Assembly (NCBI GenBank): GCA_051011115.1
Contig: JBPCUN010000015.1
Span: 1-17,477 of the forward strand
Direction: 5' to 3'
Length of the DNA: 17,477 nucleotides
Source: Profundicola sp051011115
GTDB taxonomy: Bacteria > Bacteroidota > Bacteroidia > Flavobacteriales > Weeksellaceae
The position numbers were made by a program, and so were the translations under genes. Numbering within the stretch: the first letter of the stretch is position 1; each line of letters opens with the position of its first letter. The notes below the pieces were generated by a model that was not told the origin of the DNA, searched no databases, and saw only the letters and a list, made by a program, of their open reading frames with translations. Positions 1 to 6,765 of this stretch are shown here, in pieces.

Positions 1-1
1 A

Positions 2-1171
2 GTTTATATAGTTTCTGCGGTAAGAACACCCATGGGAAGTTTTTTAGGAGCATTGTCTACGGTGCCAGCAACGAGATTAGGTGCTATTGCCATTCAAGGT
101 GCTTTAGGAAAAATAGGACTTGCTGCAGACCAAGTACAAGAAGTTTACATGGGTAACGTGTTACAAGCTGGAGAAGGTCAAGCACCTGCGCGTCAAGCAG
201 CGTTAGGGGCTGGTTTACCAGAAAGCGTGCCTTGCACTACAGTGAACAAAGTTTGTGCTTCAGGGTTGAAGGCTGTGATGTTGGCTGCTCAAGAAATTAG
301 AAATGGTGATGCAGATATTGTGGTTGCTGGAGGGATGGAAAATATGTCTATGGTTCCTTTTTATCAACCATCTGCTAGACGTGGAACCAAATATGGTAAT
401 ACAGCATTAATCGATGGTTTGGCACATGATGGTCTTGTAGATCCTTATGATAATCAAGCGATGGGTGTTTTTGCAGATGAATGTGCTGTAGAACACAATA
501 TTTCTAGAGAAGAGCAAGATAAATTTGCCGTACAATCCTATGAAAGATCTACCACTGCTTGGGCAGAAGGGAGATTTGAGGAGGAAATAGTACCAGTTGA
601 GGTTCCGCAAAGAAGAGGAGAGCCTATCATTGTAAAAGAAGATGAGGAGTTTAAAAATGTAAGAATGGATAAAATTCCACAATTGCGTCCTGCTTTTACC
701 AAAGATGGTACTGTTACTGCTGCTAATGCTTCTACCATGAATGACGGTGCTTCTGCTGTAGTCTTAATGAGTAAAGAAAGAGCAGAGGAATTAGGAATGA
801 AGCCTTTGGCGAAAATTGTTTCTTTTGCAGATGCAGCACAAGCTCCTAGTAAGTTTACGACAGCTCCTGCATTGGCTTTACCAAAAGCGGCTAAAAAAGC
901 TAATTTAGATATAGCTGATTTAGATTATTTTGAATTAAATGAAGCATTCTCTGTGGTAGGTTTAGCAAACATTAAGTTAATGAACTTGGATCCAGTAAAG
1001 GTGAATGTAAATGGTGGCGCAGTTTCATTAGGACACCCACTGGGGAATTCAGGTTCTAGAATTTTGGTTACGCTAATCAATGTATTAAAACAAAATGCCG
1101 GACGATACGGTGGCATTGGTATCTGTAATGGTGGTGGTGGTGCTTCTGCTATGATTATAGAAAACGTTTAA
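2..1171 (+). CDS. Acetyl-CoA C-acetyltransferase (thiolase), 5' partial
   Basis: Thiolase-family enzyme that condenses two acetyl-CoA to acetoacetyl-CoA, or cleaves 3-ketoacyl-CoA in the reverse direction; cytoplasmic. The frame is open to the left edge and its first visible residues, VYIVSAVRTPMGSF, are the usual thiolase N-terminus, so the ATG at 32 is internal and only about 2-4 residues are missing. Of 389 visible residues, the nucleophile is C85 in VNKVCASG, the GHP histidine is H345 in AVSLGHPLG, and the second catalytic cysteine is C375 in GICNGGGG. Full length would be about 392 residues, normal for the family. The GHP motif is followed by LGNSG rather than the commoner IGxSG, a minor variation. 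A strong terminator follows. The family is certain; biosynthetic versus degradative use cannot be told from this window. Confidence 0.95.
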   Translation, partial: VYIVSAVRTPMGSFLGALSTVPATRLGAIAIQGALGKIGLAADQVQEVYMGNVLQAGEGQAPARQAALGAGLPESVPCTTVNKVCASGLKAVMLAAQEIRNGDADIVVAGGMENMSMVPFYQPSARRGTKYGNTALIDGLAHDGLVDPYDNQAMGVFADECAVEHNISREEQDKFAVQSYERSTTAWAEGRFEEEIVPVEVPQRRGEPIIVKEDEEFKNVRMDKIPQLRPAFTKDGTVTAANASTMNDGASAVVLMSKERAEELGMKPLAKIVSFADAAQAPSKFTTAPALALPKAAKKANLDIADLDYFELNEAFSVVGLANIKLMNLDPVKVNVNGGAVSLGHPLGNSGSRILVTLINVLKQNAGRYGGIGICNGGGGASAMIIENV

Positions 1172-1198
1172 TTAACCGTTCCATTTATATATATTATA

Positions 1199-1226
1199 AA
1201 GTCACTTCAAAAGGAGTGACTTTTTT
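1199..1226 (+). terminator. Intrinsic terminator after thiolase
   Basis: A ten-pair stem (left arm 1199-1208, right arm 1213-1222, including one G-U pair) closes an AAAA loop. The last two bases of the right arm start a run of six T at 1221-1226. It lies 28 bases after the thiolase stop and ends that transcript before the next gene's promoter. Confidence 0.85.
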
Positions 1227-1245
1227 AGTCATATAAATTTATACC

Positions 1246-1253
1246 TATCTTTG
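1246..1253 (+). promoter_or_regulatory. Bacteroidota-type -7 element upstream of the coiled-coil/mscS pair
   Basis: TATCTTTG matches the Bacteroidota -7 consensus TAnnTTTG exactly. It lies 18 bases before the ATG at 1272 and just after the thiolase terminator, where a new transcript would be expected. I see no convincing -33 TTG at the usual distance; a TTAG at 1225-1228 is the nearest candidate. Confidence 0.6.
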
Positions 1254-1271
1254 TTTTGATAATTTAACCAA

Positions 1272-1559
1272 ATGACTGGAAAAGAATTTAAAATATATGC
1301 AGAAGATGCCATCATGGACATTACGCATAGAATCGATGAACTGCGTCAACGATCAAATACCATAGATGCTGATATAAAAAATGATTTTGAAGATAAGATA
1401 GCTGGTTTAATTCAAAATAGAGATGATCTGAGAGCTCTCGTAGAAGATTATGAGTACGCTACCGAGAACCAATGGGAAGAATTTAAAGTAGAATTTTCCA
1501 CAGGTTTAGAGCGTCTGCAGAAGGGGTTTGAAAAATTATTTAATATACTTTCTAATTGA
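1272..1559 (+). CDS. Small helical, probable coiled-coil protein, unknown function
   Basis: A 95-residue acidic protein that I do not recognise as a named family. It has no signal peptide, membrane segment or cysteine, so it is predicted to be cytoplasmic. Nearly the whole chain (about residues 5-92) looks alpha-helical, with heptad-like spacing of I, L and F among charged residues, for example DITHRIDELRQRS (16-28) and ERLQKGFEKLFNIL (80-93). This suggests one or two amphipathic helices forming a coiled coil. Its stop overlaps the ATG of the following mscS gene (TGATG), so the two are probably cotranscribed and translationally coupled. It could be a partner or stabiliser of the channel, but that is inference from position only. 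A TAnnTTTG promoter element lies 18 bases upstream of its ATG. Confidence 0.8.
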   Translation: MTGKEFKIYAEDAIMDITHRIDELRQRSNTIDADIKNDFEDKIAGLIQNRDDLRALVEDYEYATENQWEEFKVEFSTGLERLQKGFEKLFNILSN

Positions 1560-2518
1560 TGCTATCCAAATTCTTATTCCTTTTGAACCTGATGATTCAG
1601 CAAAAGGAGCAACCGTCTGACATAGAAAAAGATGTCGAAAAAGTTTCAGAAGGATTTCAGACTTCATGGGATAAAATGTGGGATCGAATCTTTAATTGGA
1701 AAGAACAACTGATTGAGCACTTACCAGAAGTTATATTATCCATATTAGTTTTTACACTCTGTTATGTTATTTCAATTTATGTTAAGAGATGGATAAAGAA
1801 ACCACTTTCAAGAATCATCAAAAGAGCCTCCATCCGTGCCTTGGTTGCTAACATTGTATCAGGTTTTATTGTTTTAATTGGATTATTAATATCAGTTAGC
1901 TTATTAAATTTAAGCGATCTGCTTACTGGTATTATGGCAGCTGGGGGTATTGCTGGTTTAGCTGTGGCACTAGCTTTTCAAGGAACTTTAGCCAATACCT
2001 TTTCTGGCATATTCTTGTCTTTAAATGATGTAATGAATGTTGGAGATTGGGTTGTAACGAATGGGTTTGAAGGAAACATAGAAGAAATCACCCTTCGGAA
2101 TACTAGAATCAGAGAAGCAGACAATAACATTGCTGTGATTCCCAATAAGAATATCATTGAGAGTCCTTTTAAAAATTATGGATTGACTCCTAGAATTCGC
2201 ACAAGCATCAAATGCGGAGTGCATTATGACTCAGATTTGCGTTTCGTAAAAAAGATTGCGATTGAAGCAATTTCCAAAAGATTTCCCCATTTAGATTATG
2301 AACATGTAGAGTTTCATTGGTTAGAGTTTGCAGATAGTTCTATCAATTTTCAAATAAGATTCTGGATAGAGGCGCGATCTAATTTAACGATTTTAGAAGC
2401 CAAGTCGGAGGCTATTATGATTATCAAAGAAACTTTTGATCATCAAGGTATTAATATTCCTTTTCCAATTCGCACGCTAGAATGGGCTAAAAAACCCAAT
2501 GATTCAGAAGAAAACTAA
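1559..2518 (+). CDS. MscS-family mechanosensitive ion channel
   Basis: Small-conductance mechanosensitive channel of the inner membrane, which opens under turgor stress and releases small solutes. The protein has 319 residues if it starts at the ATG at 1559; the TTG three bases upstream is less likely. Membrane segments lie at about residues 55-75 and 95-115. They are followed by the glycine/alanine-rich pore helix at about 122-152 (AAGGIAGLAVALAFQGTLAN), the hallmark of the family. The cytoplasmic beta domain follows (VGDWV, 161-165) and the chain ends with the typical GINIPFPIRTL (297-307). Residues 18-50 before the first main helix are charged and amphipathic. The length is close to E. coli MscS (286) with an N-terminal addition. 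The gene overlaps the upstream coiled-coil gene by one base. The family is sure; gating properties are unknown. Confidence 0.93.
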   Translation: MLSKFLFLLNLMIQQKEQPSDIEKDVEKVSEGFQTSWDKMWDRIFNWKEQLIEHLPEVILSILVFTLCYVISIYVKRWIKKPLSRIIKRASIRALVANIVSGFIVLIGLLISVSLLNLSDLLTGIMAAGGIAGLAVALAFQGTLANTFSGIFLSLNDVMNVGDWVVTNGFEGNIEEITLRNTRIREADNNIAVIPNKNIIESPFKNYGLTPRIRTSIKCGVHYDSDLRFVKKIAIEAISKRFPHLDYEHVEFHWLEFADSSINFQIRFWIEARSNLTILEAKSEAIMIIKETFDHQGINIPFPIRTLEWAKKPNDSEEN

Positions 2519-2532
2519 ATTTAATATTATCA

Positions 2533-2580
2533 ATAAAAAAATCCAACTCTAAATTTTTAAAGTTGAATTTATGTTTTTTT
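2533..2580. terminator. Bidirectional terminator between mscS and rsmD
   Basis: Inverted repeat with arms at 2539-2553 and 2556-2570, A-run on the left and T-run on the right, so either strand yields a hairpin followed by U residues. Two pairs are C-A mismatches in plus-strand RNA but G-U in minus-strand RNA, so the hairpin is stronger for the rsmD transcript. It sits between convergent gene ends. Confidence 0.7.
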
Positions 2581-2593
2581 AAGAAATGATGAT

Positions 2594-3157
2594 TTATTCT
2601 TCTTCGTCAGTGTCCTCTAATTCGAAAAAGCTAAAATGTACATTGCCATATTTTTTATGACTTTCAAAAGCGGGCATGTCTTCAAAAGAATGATCTTTCG
2701 GATGTTCTAGAATGAGCATGCCAGCCTCGTCTAAATAATCATTTGATAGAATTAAATTTATTAGCTTTTTATAATCCTCTATCGGCATATCAAATGGAGG
2801 GTCAGCAAAAACAATGTCATATTTATCATGATGTCCTTGATTCAAGAATTTAAAAACATCCTGTTGATAAACAGTCAATTGTTTAAATTCTAGCTCCTCT
2901 GCAGTTTCTTTGATAAAGGAAACACATTTGCTGTATTCTTCTACTGCATTTACTTTCTCTGCACCTCTTGAAGCGAATTCTAAACTAATCCCCCCAATTC
3001 CCGCAAATAAATCTAACACATTGACTTCGTTGAGATAAAATCTATGGTTTAAAATATTAAATAATGCCTCTTTAGCAAAATCTGTGGTAGGTCTTGTGGG
3101 TAAATCTTTAGGCGCAGTCAAGCGTTTTCCTTTCCATCTTCCAGATATGATTCTCAT
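2594..3157 (-). CDS. rsmD: 16S rRNA (guanine(966)-N2)-methyltransferase RsmD
   Basis: SAM-dependent methyltransferase that modifies G966 of 16S rRNA during 30S assembly. The 187-residue protein begins MRIISGRWKGKRL, the standard RsmD N-terminus, followed by the conserved RPTTDFAKEALFNIL at 22-36. The SAM-binding motif I is DLFAGIGGISLE (49-60) and the catalytic N-methylase motif is DPPF (119-122). Length is normal; the C-terminus is unusually acidic (DTDEEE). Its ATG overlaps the TGA of the upstream DUF3822 gene as ATGA, so the two are coupled. It is the last gene of a three-gene minus-strand run that ends at the terminator shared with mscS. The assignment is secure. Confidence 0.95.
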   Translation of the reverse strand: MRIISGRWKGKRLTAPKDLPTRPTTDFAKEALFNILNHRFYLNEVNVLDLFAGIGGISLEFASRGAEKVNAVEEYSKCVSFIKETAEELEFKQLTVYQQDVFKFLNQGHHDKYDIVFADPPFDMPIEDYKKLINLILSNDYLDEAGMLILEHPKDHSFEDMPAFESHKKYGNVHFSFFELEDTDEEE

Positions 3158-3906
3158 AAATCTTGTTGTAAGTTTTCTATTAATGTTAAATGCTCCATCC
3201 GCTGTATGTCAGATGTAGCTGGGATTACATGGCGCACAAAATTCATCATCATCTTTAGTGTGTCAGGTTGATTGGTTAAACCATAATAATAAAGCTCTAC
3301 AGTATTCGTGTCGATGTTTAAAACTTTTAAAGTATTTAATAAATGATACATGATATCCTCTTTCGCCTCGTAATCAAAAATATTGTATAGATGTAGCTTT
3401 TCATTTTTTAAAACAGCCATTTCAAACTGCTTATGATGAATATTCAAGAATACTTGCTCGGCAGGCTCCGTCACTTCAAATTGATTCAGGAATAGTTCAC
3501 CAGCGTGCACCATATTCGTTGCTTTCAATTTATTTTTAAAAAAATCATTGATTTCTGCTGAAATTAAAGAAATAAATACTAAATTATGTTTCAGCACTTT
3601 ATGAGACAACAGCACATCTGACTCCGTAATCTCTGCGTTAAAGCCAAGCCATTTTTCATCTTCCGGATCTTCTGTATAATGCTCTGCTGGAACAAGTATG
3701 AAATTAGCAGAGAGGATAGCTACCTGTACTTTATTATAAGATTGCTTTAAATAAATATTCTTTTCAAATACCTTATTTAAATTTTCTAGCACATTCACTT
3801 TGGATTCAAAAGCATTGTACCCTTGCTCAATTAGTTCATTGTCTTTAGTAATTAAAAAAGAAAGTCCATCCTTTTCTAAAAGGATGGACAGTATATTAGT
3901 ATTCAT
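3154..3906 (-). CDS. DUF3822 family protein, possible actin-like fold
   Basis: A 250-residue soluble protein that I assign to DUF3822, a family of unknown function found beside rsmD in many Bacteroidota. The ATG at 3906 is preferred over the TTG just before it. There is no signal peptide or membrane helix. Two halves look alike: a beta-hairpin-rich stretch at 3-35 (SILLEKDGLSFLITKDNEL) and another at 150-180 (QVFLNIHHKQFEMAVLKNEK), the latter followed by a helical stretch and a beta strand (VELYYYG, 203-209). That layout resembles the duplicated actin-like (ASKHA) domains of PilM/GspL, but the usual phosphate-binding DxG motif is absent, so ATP binding is doubtful. It starts six bases after the stop of the upstream membrane protein and overlaps rsmD. 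The family call is fairly sure; the fold is inference. Confidence 0.8.
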   Translation of the reverse strand: MNTNILSILLEKDGLSFLITKDNELIEQGYNAFESKVNVLENLNKVFEKNIYLKQSYNKVQVAILSANFILVPAEHYTEDPEDEKWLGFNAEITESDVLLSHKVLKHNLVFISLISAEINDFFKNKLKATNMVHAGELFLNQFEVTEPAEQVFLNIHHKQFEMAVLKNEKLHLYNIFDYEAKEDIMYHLLNTLKVLNIDTNTVELYYYGLTNQPDTLKMMMNFVRHVIPATSDIQRMEHLTLIENLQQDL

Positions 3907-3912
3907 CAAATT

Positions 3913-4614
3913 TTAATTTGCGTTTGGATTCATAGCTTTCATTCTTCTGTCCTTTAATGCTACGTCTATGTCTGAAGACCAATTACCTTCTAGAGATGGA
4001 CGTCTGTCGCTACCTACTTGTATCACATCACCTTTTACTGGAGAGGTTTCATCATCTAATTCTCTAGCTATATAATCTTCACCTAAACCTCCTAAAGCAT
4101 CTTTTTTATCTATCCATGCCTTAAAGAAATAATCTCTTTGGATGTTGGTGCTATCACTACCAATCACACGATCATTAAAATCTGTCCATAATTTGATAGG
4201 AACATTTTTACCATTCACTGGAACATATCCAAAATTTTGCATTCCTCTACTTCCAAAAATAGAATCTTTTACAGAGGTTTTTGATTCAATAGTGTCTACC
4301 ACAGTAAAGTTTTTCATCACGTCAATTCTCTTTGATGCATCATATACATACCCAGAAGAATCTGTTCTATTGATTATATAAATTTTACCTTGTTCAATAA
4401 ATTGCTTCAAAGAATCTAGGTTATCCGTATATTTTCCGTGATACCCTTTATAAAGACGTTCTGCGTTAGCAACGTCTTCTAATTGCTCTACAGCGTCAGC
4501 ATAGCGCTGAATTTTTACTTTATTAAATTCTACCAAACCTTGTACAGACTTAAAGATAAAGTAAGACAAAACAACGGCTAAAACCAGTAAAACTATTTTA
4601 AGAATGTTTTTCAT
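3913..4614 (-). CDS. Membrane-anchored protein with pseudopilin-like N-terminus
   Basis: A 233-residue protein of unknown function. It has a single N-terminal hydrophobic segment (about 4-22), then a long charged helix (about 30-58), leading to ERLYKGYHGKYTDNLDSLKQF at 52-72. The pattern of membrane helix, amphipathic helix, then Y-x-x-x-x-G-x-Y and a short helix recalls type II secretion or type IV pseudopilins, where the same place reads roughly Y-x-x-x-x-G-x-Y-P. However, the prepilin peptidase site (G then F-T-L-x-E) is missing, so cleavage and polymerisation are doubtful. The rest is polar and probably periplasmic. It is the first gene of a run with DUF3822 and rsmD, behind a TAnnTTTG element. 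No named family is claimed. Confidence 0.8.
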   Translation of the reverse strand: MKNILKIVLLVLAVVLSYFIFKSVQGLVEFNKVKIQRYADAVEQLEDVANAERLYKGYHGKYTDNLDSLKQFIEQGKIYIINRTDSSGYVYDASKRIDVMKNFTVVDTIESKTSVKDSIFGSRGMQNFGYVPVNGKNVPIKLWTDFNDRVIGSDSTNIQRDYFFKAWIDKKDALGGLGEDYIARELDDETSPVKGDVIQVGSDRRPSLEGNWSSDIDVALKDRRMKAMNPNAN

Positions 4615-4630
4615 GAATATTAAATTTGCT

Positions 4631-4638
4631 CAAATATA
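4631..4638 (-). promoter_or_regulatory. -7 element for the pseudopilin-like/DUF3822/rsmD run
   Basis: On the minus strand this reads TATATTTG, an exact TAnnTTTG match, 16 bases before the ATG at 4614. It lies in the 95-base divergent region shared with kdsB. No clear -33 TTG is visible. For kdsB on the plus strand, only a one-mismatch candidate (TAATATTG, 4682-4689) is seen. Confidence 0.55.
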
Positions 4639-4709
4639 AATCATTTTAAAAAAAATACTGAAATTTTCTTTCAAAAAACTTTAATATTGTTTTTTATTGC
4701 GACTAATAT

Positions 4710-5456
4710 ATGAAATTAAATATAATTGCAGTCATACCTGCCAGATATAATGCTACACGTTTCCCAGGCAAGCTTTTAAAAGATTTAAATGGAGAAAGTG
4801 TTATTTACAGAACATACCAATCAGTGGTAAATACAGGGATATTCAAAGAAGTGATAGCAGCTACAGATGATGATAGGATTCTAGAAAATATTACATCTAA
4901 GGGAGGGAAAGCTGTGAAAACTTCACCGCATCACCAATCGGGTAGTGATAGAATTGCGGAAGTTGTACAACACTTAGATGTAGATGTGGTAGTGAATATT
5001 CAAGGGGATGAACCTTTTATTTTACAAAAAGACCTTGAATCATTGGTGCAAATCTTCCAACAGGATGTTAATAAAAGTGTTCATGTAGCAACTTTAGTAG
5101 AATCAATTCAAAAAGAAGAGGATATTAAGAACCCAAACAATGTAAAAGTTGTTTTAGATGAAAGTCAGCATGCGTTATACTTTTCACGTTCAGTTATTCC
5201 ATATCAAAGAGATTCAGAAGGAAAGGTGGAATATCTAAAACATATTGGTATTTATGCCTTCAGAAAAGAAGCTCTTTTAGAATTCACTCAATTACCACAA
5301 GGAAATCTAGAAAAAATTGAAAAACTAGAGCAACTTCGCTATTTAGAGAACGGCTATAAAATCAAAGTGGCATACGCCGAAGGGAAAACGATTGGCATTG
5401 ATACCGAAGAGGATTTAGAGTTTGCAAGGCGTTATATGAAGTTATTAAAACAATAG
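4710..5456 (+). CDS. kdsB: 3-deoxy-manno-octulosonate cytidylyltransferase KdsB
   Basis: Activates Kdo with CTP to CMP-Kdo and pyrophosphate, the step before Kdo is added to lipid A; cytoplasmic. The 248-residue protein shows the nucleotide-binding loop IPARYNATRFPGKLL (9-23), the TSPHHQSGSDR motif (71-81), QGDEP (98-102) with the metal-binding D100, the KHIGIYAF strand (178-185) and GIDTEEDLE (229-237) with D231. Length and motif order are those of KdsB rather than the related CMP-sialic acid synthetase. It is transcribed divergently from the DUF3822 run and is followed after 43 bases by a secreted LolA-like protein, so it may head the plus-strand run. No other LPS gene is in view. Confidence 0.95.
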   Translation: MKLNIIAVIPARYNATRFPGKLLKDLNGESVIYRTYQSVVNTGIFKEVIAATDDDRILENITSKGGKAVKTSPHHQSGSDRIAEVVQHLDVDVVVNIQGDEPFILQKDLESLVQIFQQDVNKSVHVATLVESIQKEEDIKNPNNVKVVLDESQHALYFSRSVIPYQRDSEGKVEYLKHIGIYAFRKEALLEFTQLPQGNLEKIEKLEQLRYLENGYKIKVAYAEGKTIGIDTEEDLEFARRYMKLLKQ

Positions 5457-5499
5457 TTGAATTTAATTCGTACTTTAATCCATTCAAATAAGTTAATTC

Positions 5500-6162
5500 A
5501 TGAATAAAGTTATTTATATCGCTATTCTTATTTTCGCAAGTATAGTAAATGCTCAAACAGCAGAGGAAATTGTAGCTAAACATTTTGATGTAACAGGTGG
5601 TTACGAACAATGGAATGCGTTGAGCAGTATCACGATTGAAGCAGAGGTGGCTATTGGCGTTAGTGATGTAGCTCCATTGTTAATTGAGCATAAACGACCT
5701 TACTTTAAACGAGTGAGCTATATCATTGATGGACAAGAAAAATTGAACGAAGGTTTTGATGGTAAACATGGCTACACTTATGATGAAAACAATCATAAAT
5801 TTAAACGACTGGCAAGATATGAACCAGATGCTTTTGAAACTGATTTATTGAACTACAAGAAAAAGGGTTTTAAAGTTAAATTGGAAGGAACTGAAAAAAT
5901 AAACGGCAAGGAAACTTATAAAATCGAATTAACTAAAAATACCGTACAAGATTATTACTGGATAGATGTCAAGAGCTATCAATTAATTAAAGAAGTGAAT
6001 GCTATTGAGACAATATACTATAAGGATTTACGTAAGTTTGAGGGTTTAACTTTTGCTACGCGTATGGAAATCAAGCCTCATCGTGGTGCGGAATATGTTT
6101 TGATATTTAATGACATAAAACCAAATGCTTCTATTCCTGAAGCACGATTTAAATTTAATTAA
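5500..6162 (+). CDS. Secreted LolA-like (outer membrane lipoprotein-sorting-like) protein
   Basis: A 220-residue exported protein. The signal peptide is residues 1-18, with cleavage predicted after IVNA; there is no lipobox, so a soluble periplasmic protein is expected. The mature part opens with AEEIVAKHFDVTGGYEQWNAL, a start common among Bacteroidota LolA/LolB-fold proteins. Alternating beta strands follow (TIEAEVAI, YFKRVSYII, KHGYTYDEN, ETYKIELTK, YYWIDVKSYQLIKE), consistent with an incomplete beta-barrel that holds an acyl chain. The run of strands ending in an x-D-x-x-S/T-x-x-L step is typical of the fold. It lies 1.2 kb upstream of a LolC/E-type permease, which fits a lipoprotein-trafficking role, but classical LolA identity is not proven. 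The next gene starts two bases after its stop. Confidence 0.75.
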   Translation: MNKVIYIAILIFASIVNAQTAEEIVAKHFDVTGGYEQWNALSSITIEAEVAIGVSDVAPLLIEHKRPYFKRVSYIIDGQEKLNEGFDGKHGYTYDENNHKFKRLARYEPDAFETDLLNYKKKGFKVKLEGTEKINGKETYKIELTKNTVQDYYWIDVKSYQLIKEVNAIETIYYKDLRKFEGLTFATRMEIKPHRGAEYVLIFNDIKPNASIPEARFKFN

Positions 6163-6164
6163 AA

Positions 6165-6386
6165 TTGGATCCAAAAATTTTACAAGAAGTCATTACAACG
6201 CCCATGCCTTATGGGAAATACAAAGGAGTTAAAATAGCAAACATTCCCATATCTTATCTAGAATGGTATGCTTCTAAAGGATTTCCAAAAGGAAAATTAG
6301 GGATGTTGATGGCAACAGTTTTTGAAATTAAAAGTAATGGGCTAGATGAAATTCTAGTAACCTTAAAAAATATTAATAAGAACTAA
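6165..6386 (+). CDS. DUF3820 family protein
   Basis: A 73-residue cytoplasmic protein of unknown function. The family signature is MPYGKYKGVKIANIPISYL (14-32), followed by LEWYASKGFPKGKLGML (32-48) and a terminal helix with EIKSNGL (53-59). The start taken is TTG at 6165, two bases after the preceding stop. The first in-frame ATG (6204) would begin exactly at MPYGKYKG and would remove the short helix (PKILQEVI) that family members usually carry in front, so the TTG is favoured. No Shine-Dalgarno sequence is seen. The gene is packed between the LolA-like gene and rbfA. The family call is confident; its molecular role is unknown. Confidence 0.85.
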   Translation: MDPKILQEVITTPMPYGKYKGVKIANIPISYLEWYASKGFPKGKLGMLMATVFEIKSNGLDEILVTLKNINKN

Positions 6387-6391
6387 ATAGC

Positions 6392-6399
6392 TATCTTTG
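6392..6399 (+). promoter_or_regulatory. -7 element immediately before rbfA
   Basis: TATCTTTG, an exact TAnnTTTG match, begins six bases after the DUF3820 stop and lies only four bases before the rbfA ATG (6404). If used, transcription would start at or very near the start codon. No -33 TTG is evident, so this could be chance or a secondary promoter inside the run. Confidence 0.45.
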
Positions 6400-6403
6400 G
6401 CTT

Positions 6404-6763
6404 ATGGAAAGTAACAGACTACAGAAAGTTAATAAACTATTACAACAAGAATTAGCAGAAATATTCAGACAAGAGGCTGTAAACATCAAAATGGGTATGT
6501 TGATTTCTGTTACAGAGGTGCGTACCACCCCAGATTTATCTATTTCTAAAGTATATTTAAGTGTTTTCCCTACTTTATATAGAGATGAAGTGCTTACCTA
6601 TATTGATTCTAATCAGGGACACTTTAGAAAATTATTAGGGAATAGAATTGGAAAACAAATGCGTATTGTTCCAGAATTACAATATTATGCAGATGAAACC
6701 TTGGACAAAGTAGACGAAATTGATCGCGCTTTGAAGGGTAAAGGTGATAATCCTGTACTATAA
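6404..6763 (+). CDS. rbfA: 30S ribosome-binding factor RbfA
   Basis: Late 30S assembly factor that helps 16S rRNA 5' end maturation and cold adaptation; cytoplasmic. The 119-residue protein follows the RbfA plan: an N-terminal helix NRLQKVNKLLQQELAEIFRQ (4-22), the strand and turn MLISVTEVRTTPDLSISKVYLSVF (32-55), the helix FRKLLGNRIGKQMRIVPELQYYAD (73-97), and ETLDKVDEIDRAL near the end. Length is normal. It is followed by the LolC/E-type permease after two bases. A TAnnTTTG element sits directly upstream. Confidence 0.93.
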   Translation: MESNRLQKVNKLLQQELAEIFRQEAVNIKMGMLISVTEVRTTPDLSISKVYLSVFPTLYRDEVLTYIDSNQGHFRKLLGNRIGKQMRIVPELQYYADETLDKVDEIDRALKGKGDNPVL

Positions 6764-6765
6764 AC

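Noticed and set aside
407..682. A 91-codon minus-strand open frame inside the thiolase gene
   Set aside because: It is antisense to a gene with intact thiolase motifs and its product is low-complexity, rich in F, I, Y and S with no recognisable domain. The same applies to other antisense frames within the thiolase, mscS, permease and truB genes.
5457..5487. Inverted repeat TTGAAT/ATTCAA between kdsB and the LolA-like gene
   Set aside because: Six AT-rich pairs around a 19-base loop without a T-run; not a credible terminator.
5496..5505. Palindrome ATTCATGAAT covering the start codon of the LolA-like gene
   Set aside because: Ten-base AT-rich palindromes are expected by chance at this composition, and nothing else supports an operator here.
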